Below the pieces are notes generated by a model that ran no database searches, was not told the origin of the DNA, and saw nothing but the letters and a program-made list of their open reading frames with translations. A program made the position numbers and the translations under genes. From NCBI RefSeq assembly GCF_048268525.1, contig NZ_JBLWVH010000015.1:18335-82334 (forward strand): 64,000 bases of DNA, written 5' to 3'. This document shows positions 50,844 through 58,731 of the stretch, piece after piece. Source of the DNA: Maricaulis sp048268525 (GTDB lineage: Bacteria > Pseudomonadota > Alphaproteobacteria > Caulobacterales > Maricaulaceae). Position 1 is the stretch's first letter, and each line of letters starts with the position of its first letter.

Positions 50844-52901
50844 ATGAATTCTGTGCTTGGAAACTTCCTCAGCAAAACGACCAGCATCCGGGTCCGGCTG
50901 CTTGCGGCTTTCGCCCTGACGTCGGTCATGACATTGATCGCCGCCATTGTCGGAGTCACGGGTTTCAACTCGGCGAACTACGCCGTCGAGCAGATCGCCG
51001 ACCGCGCCATTCCGGAAACCCAGGCGGTTGATGCCCTCTCGGAATACAGCGTGGGTCTCAGCGAAGCGCTCAGCGTGTTCGCGGCGTCAACCACGGTCGA
51101 AGCGCGGTTGGAAAACTATAATCGCGTCGTGGGATATCGTGACTCGCTCGGCGAGGAGCTGCAGCAGCTCGAAGCCCTGTCCGGTGTCGGCGAGACGGCG
51201 GCTCTGCGCACGGCCGTTGCCGACCTCAACGAGCTGGTCGAGAGCATGAACGAAGTGGTCGAGCGTCGTCTGCAGATCCGCGACCGCCGCTGGGCCGCCA
51301 CCAATGATGCCCGCAATGCCCGTGCCTCCCTGTCTTCCAGCGTCGAAGGCGCCCTGGATTCGAGCGATGAGGCAGACATTGAAAGCCTCCTGCGCGCGCT
51401 GCTGTCGGCCAACCAGATGCTGATCCAGTACAATGAAGTCGATACCGCCGCCACGACCGGTGAAGTCGATGTCATTCTGGATCGCTGGGACGAGGCCGCC
51501 GGCGAGCTGGACGTCAACTTTGCCATCCTTGGCGCCATCGTTACCGATGTGATGCAGACCCAGGCCGACAATCTGATCAATTTCGGTGACGGCACTAATG
51601 GCATCTTCGAGCTGCGCAAAAGCGAGCTTGGCGCTGTCGCCGCCGCTGAAGTGGTTGCCGAAGAAGCCCGCATTTCCGCCGAATCACTGCTCGCCAGTGT
51701 CCAGGCGTTCAAGGCCCAGGTGGCCGGTCGCGTCACCGATGCGACATCGGCAGCCGATACGGCGGTCATCACCGGACGCATCCTGCTGATCGCGATCGCC
51801 GCCATCGGCCTCGTGGTCGCGGCCGCCATCGGCTTCTTCTACGTCAACAACATGCTGCTCAAGCGTCTCAGCGCCATGGCCCGCACCATGGGTGCGCTGG
51901 CCGAAGGCAATAGCGACGTCAATCTCGGCTTCTCGCCCGGCAAGGACGAAATCGGCGACATGGCGCGCTCGGTGGATGTGTTCCGCCAGAACGCCATCGA
52001 ACGGGCCCGCCTCGAGGCGGAGACCGAAGAAGAGCGCCGCATGAAGGAAAAGCGGTCCGCTGCCATCGAAAGCCTGATCCAGGTGTTCGAGCAGGCATCG
52101 GGCGATGCCCTCGGCCAGGTTGGCGAAGCGGCGACCCGCATGGAAACAGCCGCCCGGGCGATGAGCTCGACCGCCGCCGCGACCACCGGCAAGTCTGCCG
52201 CCGTGGCCCAGGCCTCCGAAGGCGCCTCACAGAACGTCCAGACCGTGGCCGCTGCGGCCGAGGAAATGGTGTCCTCGATCGGCGAGATCTCACAGCAGAT
52301 TTCCCGCTCGACCGAGATCGCCGGCTCCGCGGTGGACCAGGTCGAACAGACCAATGGCGATGTCCAGCGTCTCGATGATGCGGCCAAGTCGATCGACAAT
52401 ATCGTCAGCCTCATCAATGACATTGCCGAGCAGACCAACCTGCTGGCGCTGAACGCCACGATCGAGGCGGCTCGCGCCGGTGAAGCCGGCAAGGGTTTTG
52501 CGGTTGTGGCCTCCGAAGTGAAGGCGCTGGCCAGCCAGACTGGCGCGGCAACGCAGAATATCTCCGAGCACATTTCGGGCATCCAGGGCGCGACCGCCAA
52601 GGCTGTCGAGGCGATGTCATCGATCGGCGGAACCATTCACGAGATGAGCGAAATTGCCACCGCGATCGCCGCTGCCATGGAAGAGCAGCGTGCAGCGGCC
52701 GGCGAGATCACCCGCTCGGCCCAGGAAGCAGCAGACGGCACCAGCCAGGTCTTCACCAACATCCAGGAAGTCGACCAGGCGACCTCGGAAACCGGCGAAA
52801 GCGCAGGCGAGGTTCTTGAAGCGTCACTGGCCGTGTCACGTCAGTCCGACACGCTCAAATCGGCGGTCGAACAATTCCTCACGGAAGTTCGCGCAGCCTG
52901 A
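50844..52901 (+). CDS. Methyl-accepting chemotaxis protein
   Basis: 685 residues from the ATG at 50844 (AGGGG upstream). TM1 (about 16-38), a large periplasmic helical sensor (about 40-315) with several long charged helices of the HBM/4-helix kind, TM2 (about 322-343), HAMP (about 345-400) and a cytoplasmic signalling domain whose tip reads L-L-A-L-N-A-T-I-E-A-A-R-A-G-E-A-G-K-G-F-type. The C-terminus (E-V-R-A-A) lacks the CheR-binding pentapeptide. Couples through CheW to CheA. Stand-alone gene, 46 kb from the che operon in this window. Ligand not predictable. Confidence 0.94.
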   Translation: MNSVLGNFLSKTTSIRVRLLAAFALTSVMTLIAAIVGVTGFNSANYAVEQIADRAIPETQAVDALSEYSVGLSEALSVFAASTTVEARLENYNRVVGYRDSLGEELQQLEALSGVGETAALRTAVADLNELVESMNEVVERRLQIRDRRWAATNDARNARASLSSSVEGALDSSDEADIESLLRALLSANQMLIQYNEVDTAATTGEVDVILDRWDEAAGELDVNFAILGAIVTDVMQTQADNLINFGDGTNGIFELRKSELGAVAAAEVVAEEARISAESLLASVQAFKAQVAGRVTDATSAADTAVITGRILLIAIAAIGLVVAAAIGFFYVNNMLLKRLSAMARTMGALAEGNSDVNLGFSPGKDEIGDMARSVDVFRQNAIERARLEAETEEERRMKEKRSAAIESLIQVFEQASGDALGQVGEAATRMETAARAMSSTAAATTGKSAAVAQASEGASQNVQTVAAAAEEMVSSIGEISQQISRSTEIAGSAVDQVEQTNGDVQRLDDAAKSIDNIVSLINDIAEQTNLLALNATIEAARAGEAGKGFAVVASEVKALASQTGAATQNISEHISGIQGATAKAVEAMSSIGGTIHEMSEIATAIAAAMEEQRAAAGEITRSAQEAADGTSQVFTNIQEVDQATSETGESAGEVLEASLAVSRQSDTLKSAVEQFLTEVRAA

Positions 52902-52996
52902 TTGCAGTCCAACTGAAATCCGCCAGCGCCCACGGCTTGCCAGTCGTGGGCGCTGCGCGTATATGGCGTCCCTCCTCCTCGCGGAGGAACCTGTGT

Positions 52997-53073
52997 GGCG
53001 AGGTAGCTCAGCTGGTTAGAGCGCACGACTCATAATCGTGAGGTCGAGAGTTCAAGTCTCTCCCTCGCCACCA
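52997..53073 (+). tRNA. tRNA-Met (CAT anticodon, elongator type)
   Basis: 77 bases including an encoded CCA. Acceptor stem GGCGAGG/CCTCGCC, D-loop with GCTCAGCTGGTTAGAGC, anticodon stem CACGA/TCGTG around the loop CTCATAA (anticodon CAT), T-arm GAGAG TTCAAGT CTCTC. The G1-C72 pair rules out initiator fMet. A CAT anticodon could also be a lysidine-modified Ile tRNA, but the stem bases favour elongator Met. Confidence 0.93.
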
Positions 53074-53224
53074 CTTTCAACACTTCCCCCTATCGACTGA
53101 CAACGCCGGGTTCGGCTTGACGATGGCCGCTCTGGCTGCGGCATTTGCGCCTGCGTCGCTTGGTCCCGTGGCGGTCTGCAGCACAGTCGTGCATACAGGC
53201 ATCCCAGTTTGAGGAAATGTCGCC

Positions 53225-53485
53225 ATGTCCCGTTCCAATATTCTCACCATCCTGTCCGCCATCATCGTGGTCGTGGCCTGCGGCGCTTTCGTGATCTTTG
53301 GCATGATCAAGCTGACGGGTGTCGAGATGAGCGTGCATGGCTGGATCGCGCTGGGCCTGGGTATCACCATCAGCCTGGCGCTTGGTGGCACGCTCTCGAC
53401 GGTTCTGGTGATCTCGCGTCGGCGCGGCTTTGATGAGGCGGCGTACGAGGCGGGTGGTCTGGCGCCGTCGGACGATCAGGTCTGA
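53225..53485 (+). CDS. Small two-helix membrane protein
   Basis: 86 residues with two hydrophobic helices (about 6-27 and 38-62), a basic segment (S-R-R-R-G-F) and an acidic tail. ATG 53225. Not recognised; short membrane proteins of this shape are common hypothetical genes in alphaproteobacteria. Confidence 0.55.
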   Translation: MSRSNILTILSAIIVVVACGAFVIFGMIKLTGVEMSVHGWIALGLGITISLALGGTLSTVLVISRRRGFDEAAYEAGGLAPSDDQV

Positions 53486-53584
53486 ACGGCTGCTGCCGCA
53501 AATTCCACGCATGATTGCAGAGACTGTCCGGCGGGCCCGTCAATCAGTGCACGGCCCCTGCCAGCCCCCTACCCAATCTGGATA

Positions 53585-55246
53585 TCAAGCCAGCCTGCGC
53601 ATAGCGTGGCCTTGCGGCGCCTTGTTTGATTCCGGTGCCGTAGACGTGTCGCGCAGCAAATACTTGTCGAGAATCCGGTCAAGTTCGGCGCGGACGATCG
53701 GCTTGGTGATGAAGTCGTCCATTCCGGCATCGATGCAACGTCGCTCGGCCTGACCCACGGCATTGGCCGTCAAGGCGACGATCGGAATGCGGTCGGACGG
53801 GCTGCCGAGGGACCGGATTGTCTGGCTGGCGGCCAGGCCGTCCATGACCGGCATTTCCATATCCATGAGGATCAACGAGTAATCGCGCAACTTGACCGCA
53901 TCGATAGCGGCTTGTCCGTTCTCGACGAAGTCCGCCGACAGCCCCCTCAGCTTGAGGAAGCCCCGAGCGACCGCCTGATTTGTCGGATTGTCCTCGGCGA
54001 CCAGAATATTGCAGGCGGGCAGGACGGTCGCAGGCGCAGTGTTGCAACTCGCACCGGATACAGTCTGCGGCGTTGTCGTGACCGATTTCAATGGAATGTC
54101 GAACCAGAATTTCGAGCCTTCACCCGGGCGGCTGGTAACATCCACCGAACCACCCATGAGCTCGGCAAGGCGCCTGCAAATTGCCAAGCCAAGCCCGGTT
54201 CCGCCATGCAGGCGGTTGGTCGCAACATCCGCCTGCTTGAAAGCGGAAAACAATTCGCGCAGGGTCGTGGCCGGTATTCCGCAACCTGTGTCGACGACCT
54301 CGACCCGCATCACATTGCGGCGGCGGCCCAATGGCAGGAATTGCATGCGGACTGCGACGCTGCCGGACTGTGTGAATTTGATCCCATTGCTGATGAGATT
54401 GAACAGCAATTGTTTGATCCGGACGGGATCTCCCTCGTATTGCGCATCCTCGTCGCAATCGGCCTCGATTGAAAACGCGATTCCCTTCTCGCGGGCCTGA
54501 CCCGACCAGAGCGTCTGCGCGTCGCGAACCAGTGTCGAGGGTCTGAATGGGGTGACCTCCAACTCCATCTTGCCGGCTTCAATTTTTGACAGGTCGAGAA
54601 TGTCGTTGAGGAGCCGGAGCAGGATTTTGCCGCTGTCGTCGATCACCCGGACGAACTCGGCTTGTTCGGCATCGAGTGATGTCGCCTGGAGCAATTGCGT
54701 CACTCCGAGCACGCCATTCAATGGTGTCCGGATTTCATGGCTCATGGTGGCCAGAAAGTCCGACTTGGCCTTCGAGGCGGCAAGTGCTTCAAGTCTGGCC
54801 CGGCCAAGCTGTTCTGCCAGGGCCGAGAGGCGATGATTCTTGTCGGCGCTTTCCTGGGCGATGAAGCGGAACAGTTCCAGCGTTGTCCCGACGCCGGCAT
54901 AGTCACCGTTTCGCGTGGCGATGAAGCCTTCCATCAAGGCTGCAGGGGAGTCTCGCAGGATTTGCGAATTCAGCTCACTCAGCGGCGTTCGGGTCTCGAC
55001 GACCAGCGGGGTCTTGTTCATTGCGAAGGTGATCGGTCGGCGTTCATACAGGGCACGACCATGGCGGTTTGCCATGCGAACGAAGAATTGGTCGCGCGTC
55101 ACCAGTCCGACAGGCTGCGTACCCTCAACGACAGGCAGGACGATCAGGTTTGGGTCGTCGGAGAAGTGCTCATACACTTCCCCGCCGGTCGCCTGCGGCG
55201 AAACCGCCGGCGACGCGACAAGGACATCTCGAACCAAGCCAACCAT
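53585..55246 (-). CDS. Soluble hybrid histidine kinase with N-terminal CBS-like sensor
   Basis: 553 residues, no transmembrane helix. N-terminal ~125 residues resemble a tandem CBS module (V-Y-E-H-F-S-D-D-P-N-L-I-V-L-P-V-V, then P-V-G-L-V-T-R-D-Q-F and a second copy ending Y-A-G-V-G-T). A short coiled coil (about 133-160) is followed by HisKA with H170 (M-S-H-E-I-R-T-P-L-N-G), HATPase (N-box N-L-I-S-N-G, G-x-G boxes near 320 and 350) and a C-terminal receiver with D462 (M-D-M-E-M-P) and K-P at ~520. CBS domains often sense adenine nucleotides. No partner regulator is adjacent; phosphorelay targets unknown. Confidence 0.88.
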   Translation of the reverse strand: MVGLVRDVLVASPAVSPQATGGEVYEHFSDDPNLIVLPVVEGTQPVGLVTRDQFFVRMANRHGRALYERRPITFAMNKTPLVVETRTPLSELNSQILRDSPAALMEGFIATRNGDYAGVGTTLELFRFIAQESADKNHRLSALAEQLGRARLEALAASKAKSDFLATMSHEIRTPLNGVLGVTQLLQATSLDAEQAEFVRVIDDSGKILLRLLNDILDLSKIEAGKMELEVTPFRPSTLVRDAQTLWSGQAREKGIAFSIEADCDEDAQYEGDPVRIKQLLFNLISNGIKFTQSGSVAVRMQFLPLGRRRNVMRVEVVDTGCGIPATTLRELFSAFKQADVATNRLHGGTGLGLAICRRLAELMGGSVDVTSRPGEGSKFWFDIPLKSVTTTPQTVSGASCNTAPATVLPACNILVAEDNPTNQAVARGFLKLRGLSADFVENGQAAIDAVKLRDYSLILMDMEMPVMDGLAASQTIRSLGSPSDRIPIVALTANAVGQAERRCIDAGMDDFITKPIVRAELDRILDKYLLRDTSTAPESNKAPQGHAMRRLA

Positions 55247-55375
55247 GGGACACCCTTTTTGCCTTTTCCGCGTCCGAACGACCGGGGCCGTCAGCGCGCT
55301 TGGGCAATTTGTGGCTCGGGAGGGGTTTCCAATCGTTCAAACCAGTCAGCGACAATCGAAGGTTTCACGAAAATT

Positions 55376-55705
55376 TCACGCGGAACCCGCTTGTGTGGCG
55401 ATCCAGTCGACAAAGCCGGATGCGCTCAGCTCACCATCCACCGGAAAACACAGTATGGCCGGTTCATCATAGGGGTGGAGGTCAACAAGGCGTTGCGTGA
55501 GCATTGGGGCTGCCTGGGTTGTGGTCTTGAACAAGGCGATACATTCACCGGCCCGTTCGACTTTGCCCTGCCAGCGATAGAGACTGACCATTCCCGGCAG
55601 GATGTTGACGCAGGCGCACAGGTTTTCGTCCAGCAACCGGGCCGCTGCCGCTTCGGCGCTGGCGGTGTCGGGCCAGCAGGTGTAGATCAGGCAAACGCGG
55701 TCCAT
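55376..55705 (-). CDS. cutA: Divalent cation tolerance protein CutA
   Basis: 109 residues from the ATG at 55705; an in-frame TTG two codons upstream (55711) has a slightly better ribosome-binding distance. CutA1 pattern: N-I-L-P-G-M-V-S-L-Y-R-W-Q-G-K-V-E, E-C-I-A-L-F-K-T-T and L-H-P-Y-D-E-P-A-I-L. Forms stable trimers; linked to copper tolerance in E. coli but the general role is unclear. Divergent from queC by a 35-bp gap, so they share a promoter region. Confidence 0.92.
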   Translation of the reverse strand: MDRVCLIYTCWPDTASAEAAAARLLDENLCACVNILPGMVSLYRWQGKVERAGECIALFKTTTQAAPMLTQRLVDLHPYDEPAILCFPVDGELSASGFVDWIATQAGSA

Positions 55706-55740
55706 GGCCAAAATTCTCCCTGCCGGTATATAAGCGCCGC

Positions 55741-56472
55741 ATGACAGACACCTCCACCCCCGATCACGCCAACCGGACGGCTTTGGTTCTTTTTTCCGGC
55801 GGCCAGGATTCCGCCACTTGTCTCGCCTGGGCGCTGCAGCGCCATGCGCGGGTCGAGACAGTGGGATTTGACTATGGCCAGCGCCATCATGTCGAGATGA
55901 CGGCGAGGGAGCGGGTGCGGTCAGGGCTGGCCGCGAGCTTCCCTCAATGGGGCGATAGGCTGGGCGAGGATTTCGTCATTGATCTGGCCGGCTATGGGGC
56001 CATTGCCGACAGCGCCCTGACCGCAGACCGCGCCATCGAGATGCAGGCCAATGGTTTGCCGAGCACATTTGTTCCGGGCCGGAACCTGGTTTTCCTCACA
56101 GTAGCCTCTGCGCTGGCCTATCGGCGCGGCCATACCGTGCTGGTCGGTGGCATGTGCGAGACCGATTTTTCGGGCTATCCGGACTGCCGCCGCGACACGA
56201 TTGACGCCATGCAGACGGCACTCGGCCTGGGGCTGGACAGCCCGGTGGAGATCGCGACCCCGCTGATGCATCTCGACAAGGCGGCGACCTGGGCACTGGC
56301 GCATCAATTGGGCGGCGATGCCCTGACTGCCCTGATCGAGGAAGACAGTCACACCTGCTATCGCGGCGAGCGCGGACAGCGGCACGACTGGGGCTATGGC
56401 TGTGGTGATTGCCCGGCGTGCGAGCTGCGGGCCCGGGGACATGCGGCCTGGAAAGCGTCGGTGCCGGCATGA
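55741..56472 (+). CDS. queC: 7-cyano-7-deazaguanine synthase QueC
   Basis: 243 residues. PP-loop ATPase motif S-G-G-Q-D-S (19-24), F-D-Y-G-Q-R-H, the V-G-G-M-C-E-T-D-F-S-G-Y-P-D-C-R region, and a C-terminal zinc site of four Cys (C-Y-R-G, Y-G-C-G-D-C-P-A-C). Converts CDG to preQ0 for queuosine biosynthesis. The last 4 bp overlap queE (ATGA). queD and queF are not in the window. Confidence 0.95.
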   Translation: MTDTSTPDHANRTALVLFSGGQDSATCLAWALQRHARVETVGFDYGQRHHVEMTARERVRSGLAASFPQWGDRLGEDFVIDLAGYGAIADSALTADRAIEMQANGLPSTFVPGRNLVFLTVASALAYRRGHTVLVGGMCETDFSGYPDCRRDTIDAMQTALGLGLDSPVEIATPLMHLDKAATWALAHQLGGDALTALIEEDSHTCYRGERGQRHDWGYGCGDCPACELRARGHAAWKASVPA

Positions 56473-57098
56473 CCTATTCCGTCAAGGAACGCTTCCTCAC
56501 CGTCCAGGGCGAGGGCGCCCAGGCCGGGCGGCCGGCGGTCTTCCTGCGCTTCGCCGGGTGTAATCTGTGGTCCGGGCGTGAGCAGGACCGACACAAGGCT
56601 GTCTGCAATTTCTGCGACACCGATTTCGTCGGCATGGACGGGCCGGGCGGTGGCCGTTTCAAGACACCGGAGAGCCTCGTCAATGCAGTGGCCGAGTTGT
56701 GGCCGGGTGGCGGCCAGCCACTGGTCGTTTGCACTGGCGGCGAGCCGCTCCTTCAGCTCGACACGCCGCTGATCGATGCGCTGCATGCACGCGGGTTCGA
56801 GATCGCCGTTGAGACCAATGGCACCATTGCCGCGCCGGACGGGATCGACTGGATCACGGTCAGCCCGAAAGGTACGGCGCCGGTGGTCCAGACCTCCGGG
56901 CATGAGCTCAAGCTCGTCTATCCGCAGCCGGAACTTGATCCGACCGCGTTCGAGGACTGGGACTTCAAGCGCTTCTCGCTACAACCCATGGACGGGCCGC
57001 AGATGATGGAGAACGCGCAGGCGGCTTTCGATTACTGCCTCGCAAATCCGAAATGGTCATTGTCGCTGCAAACCCACAAGTGGATCGGCGCACCCTGA
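56469..57098 (+). CDS. queE: 7-carboxy-7-deazaguanine synthase QueE (radical SAM)
   Basis: 209 residues from the ATG at 56469 that overlaps the queC stop. The atypical radical SAM cluster motif C31-x14-C46-x2-C49 (F-A-G-C...V-C-N-F-C-D-T) is that of the QueE group with the extended first spacing, and G-G-E-P-L-L-Q-L and V-E-T-N-G follow. Turns CPH4 into CDG, the substrate of QueC. No terminator separates it from the convergent 57117-57671 gene, 18 bp away. Confidence 0.95.
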   Translation: MTYSVKERFLTVQGEGAQAGRPAVFLRFAGCNLWSGREQDRHKAVCNFCDTDFVGMDGPGGGRFKTPESLVNAVAELWPGGGQPLVVCTGGEPLLQLDTPLIDALHARGFEIAVETNGTIAAPDGIDWITVSPKGTAPVVQTSGHELKLVYPQPELDPTAFEDWDFKRFSLQPMDGPQMMENAQAAFDYCLANPKWSLSLQTHKWIGAP

Positions 57099-57116
57099 CC
57101 TGTCCCGGGCGGCGTC

Positions 57117-57671
57117 TCAGCTGTGCGGACCAGGCGCAACGCCGAGGCTGTCAGCCAGTGATGCGGCGAACTCCTGGAAGGCCAGGCGGGTGTCGGTCCA
57201 CACGCCGGATGCCTCGCCGCTGCCGGCGTCCGGATTGAACCCGTCATAGCGGAATTCGGCGATCACACTGCCGTCTGCATCGATCAGCTGCGCGCTGAGC
57301 GAGGCGCCACCATTGGCGTGGGCCGTGTAGTGGGCTGTGTCCATTTCCTGGATCTGTTGCATGGTCGGGCGGTTCGGAACCACATCCAGAATGGTGATGT
57401 CGAGCACGGTTTCGCGGACCGCGACACCGTGCCAGTTGGCGCCGATCAGTGATCGCTCCAGATCGTTCCGCAAATATCCCGACAGGCGTGCCAGCTCGGC
57501 CTCACCCAGGCTGTCGGCCTTGGTCCGTACCAGGTCGGAAAACCCGATCCGGCCAATTTCAATCGAGCCGGTGGCTTCGCTTCGAAAGTCAGCCTGAAAG
57601 GTCGGCTCCGGCTGGGCCAGAGATCCGGCTGTCAGACAGTTCAACGCAAGTACACAAACGAGAGTACGCAT
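57117..57671 (-). CDS. Exported protein, paralog of 57829-58332
   Basis: 184 residues from the ATG at 57671, where a Sec signal peptide starts (M-R-T-L-V-C-V-L-A-L, cut near A-Q). The in-frame start at 57692 only adds a hydrophilic lead. The mature part shares S-G-Y-L-R-x-D-L-E-R, V-L-D-I-T-I-L-D-V-V-P-N-R-P-T-M-Q-Q and a late R-x-A-F-Q-E-F-A with the next gene. Faint DUF3313-like layout (a family of secreted proteins with a P-x-R-P turn) is only a suggestion. Periplasmic or outer-membrane-facing location inferred from the signal peptide. Confidence 0.7.
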   Translation of the reverse strand: MRTLVCVLALNCLTAGSLAQPEPTFQADFRSEATGSIEIGRIGFSDLVRTKADSLGEAELARLSGYLRNDLERSLIGANWHGVAVRETVLDITILDVVPNRPTMQQIQEMDTAHYTAHANGGASLSAQLIDADGSVIAEFRYDGFNPDAGSGEASGVWTDTRLAFQEFAASLADSLGVAPGPHS

Positions 57672-57773
57672 GTCGGTCTCTCCTGGGTTCATGTCCCCCT
57701 TGCGACAAGCAGCCTATCACGAATGCGTGATGTAGAGCAGGGGGCGCCCCGCAAATCTGTGCTGCAGCACAAT

Positions 57774-57804
57774 AAAAAACGGACGCACCTGCGAAGGTGC
57801 GTCC
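57774..57804 (-). terminator. Rho-independent terminator of the 57829-58332 gene
   Basis: On the minus strand GGACGCACCT, loop TCGC and AGGTGCGTCC form a perfect 10-bp stem followed by G and six T. It starts 24 bp after the stop, so the two paralogs downstream and upstream are probably separate transcripts. Confidence 0.9.
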
Positions 57805-57828
57805 GCCGTCCACAGTCTTGTGGCGTAT

Positions 57829-58332
57829 TCAGGAACCGGATTCCGCGCGCTCGTCGAGACTGTCGGAAATCTGGTCGGCAAAGCGGCGGAATGTCCGCCG
57901 GGCGTCGGTCCACTGGGCGTGGCCGACAACGTCCTGGATACTCATGCTGCGCCAGCCATAGCTGAAGGTTTCGACCAGCTGACCGTCAGCCGATACCAGT
58001 CTGGCTTCGAGGTCAGCGCCGCCGATCGAAATCGAGGAATGGTGCAGCGGACGTGTTCCGCCCATCTGAGCCATGGTCGGTCTGTTGGGCTGGGCATCGA
58101 GGATCGTGGTGTGGAGGACCATGCCGCCCTCGCCGAGATCAGCGGCCAGCTCGCGCTCGAGTGCGGTGCGCAGATAGCCGGCCAGGCGATCCAGCTCGCG
58201 TTCGCCGAAGTCTTCGGCGTGTTCAACAAGTTCCGGCCCGTAGGCGATCTCGCCAATGGCAACCGGCTCGTCTGCCAGTGATGGGGTCGACAGGGCACCC
58301 AGTGCCAGGATGGCCGTCATAGTGCGCAACAT
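57829..58332 (-). CDS. Exported protein, paralog of 57117-57671
   Basis: 167 residues; AAGGAGG six bases before the ATG at 58332. Signal peptide 1-20 (A-L-S-T-P-S-L-A-D). Shares A-G-Y-L-R-T-A-L-E-R-E-L, T-I-L-D-A-Q-P-N-R-P-T-M-A-Q-M and R-R-T-F-R-R-F-A-D with its tandem neighbour, clearly a duplicated pair. Function unknown. The terminator just beyond closes its transcript. Confidence 0.72.
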   Translation of the reverse strand: MLRTMTAILALGALSTPSLADEPVAIGEIAYGPELVEHAEDFGERELDRLAGYLRTALERELAADLGEGGMVLHTTILDAQPNRPTMAQMGGTRPLHHSSISIGGADLEARLVSADGQLVETFSYGWRSMSIQDVVGHAQWTDARRTFRRFADQISDSLDERAESGS

Positions 58333-58453
58333 TTCGCGCCTCCTTGATCCAACTGTTTGCAGTCCCTCGACCGGACTGTAGCAGGATCAGCAGGCCGGTA
58401 GAAGGTCGTGCGTTTGCACGAACCCGCGATCAGCGCATCCGGTTCAGGGTCGG

Positions 58454-58654
58454 TCAGTCGTCACTATCGTCATCATCATCGCCGGGCGTGACGACATCGA
58501 TGGCCGCTCCGCCGACCGCGCCCGCAGTGCGGACTGCGGCTCCCGCCGTACCGATGGCAACATCGGCGGCCATGGCGGTCGCGCCGATCACGAGGCACCC
58601 CGAAAGGGCCGGTGCGAGGCCGAGCAGGGCGATAAGGGTCAGGATGCGGCGCAT
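58454..58654 (-). CDS. Very small lipoprotein
   Basis: 66 residues, shorter than most annotated genes but well supported: GGAG seven bases before ATG 58654 and a lipobox A-L-S-G-C (Cys20). The mature 46 residues are Ala/Gly-rich (A-T-A-M-A-A-D-V-A-I-G-T-A-G-A-A) and end in an acidic D-D-D-D-D-S-D-D tail. Not recognised. Confidence 0.65.
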   Translation of the reverse strand: MRRILTLIALLGLAPALSGCLVIGATAMAADVAIGTAGAAVRTAGAVGGAAIDVVTPGDDDDDSDD

Positions 58655-58731
58655 GTCGGTCTCCGGTTCAACTGAGCCAGTCTTGCCCCATCAGGTCTTT
58701 CCGCATGGTGAACACAGCGCTGGTGGGTTGG

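Noticed and set aside
52997..53073. tRNA-Met as an integration site
   Set aside because: No integrase gene, no direct repeat of the tRNA 3' end and no composition change was seen beside it.
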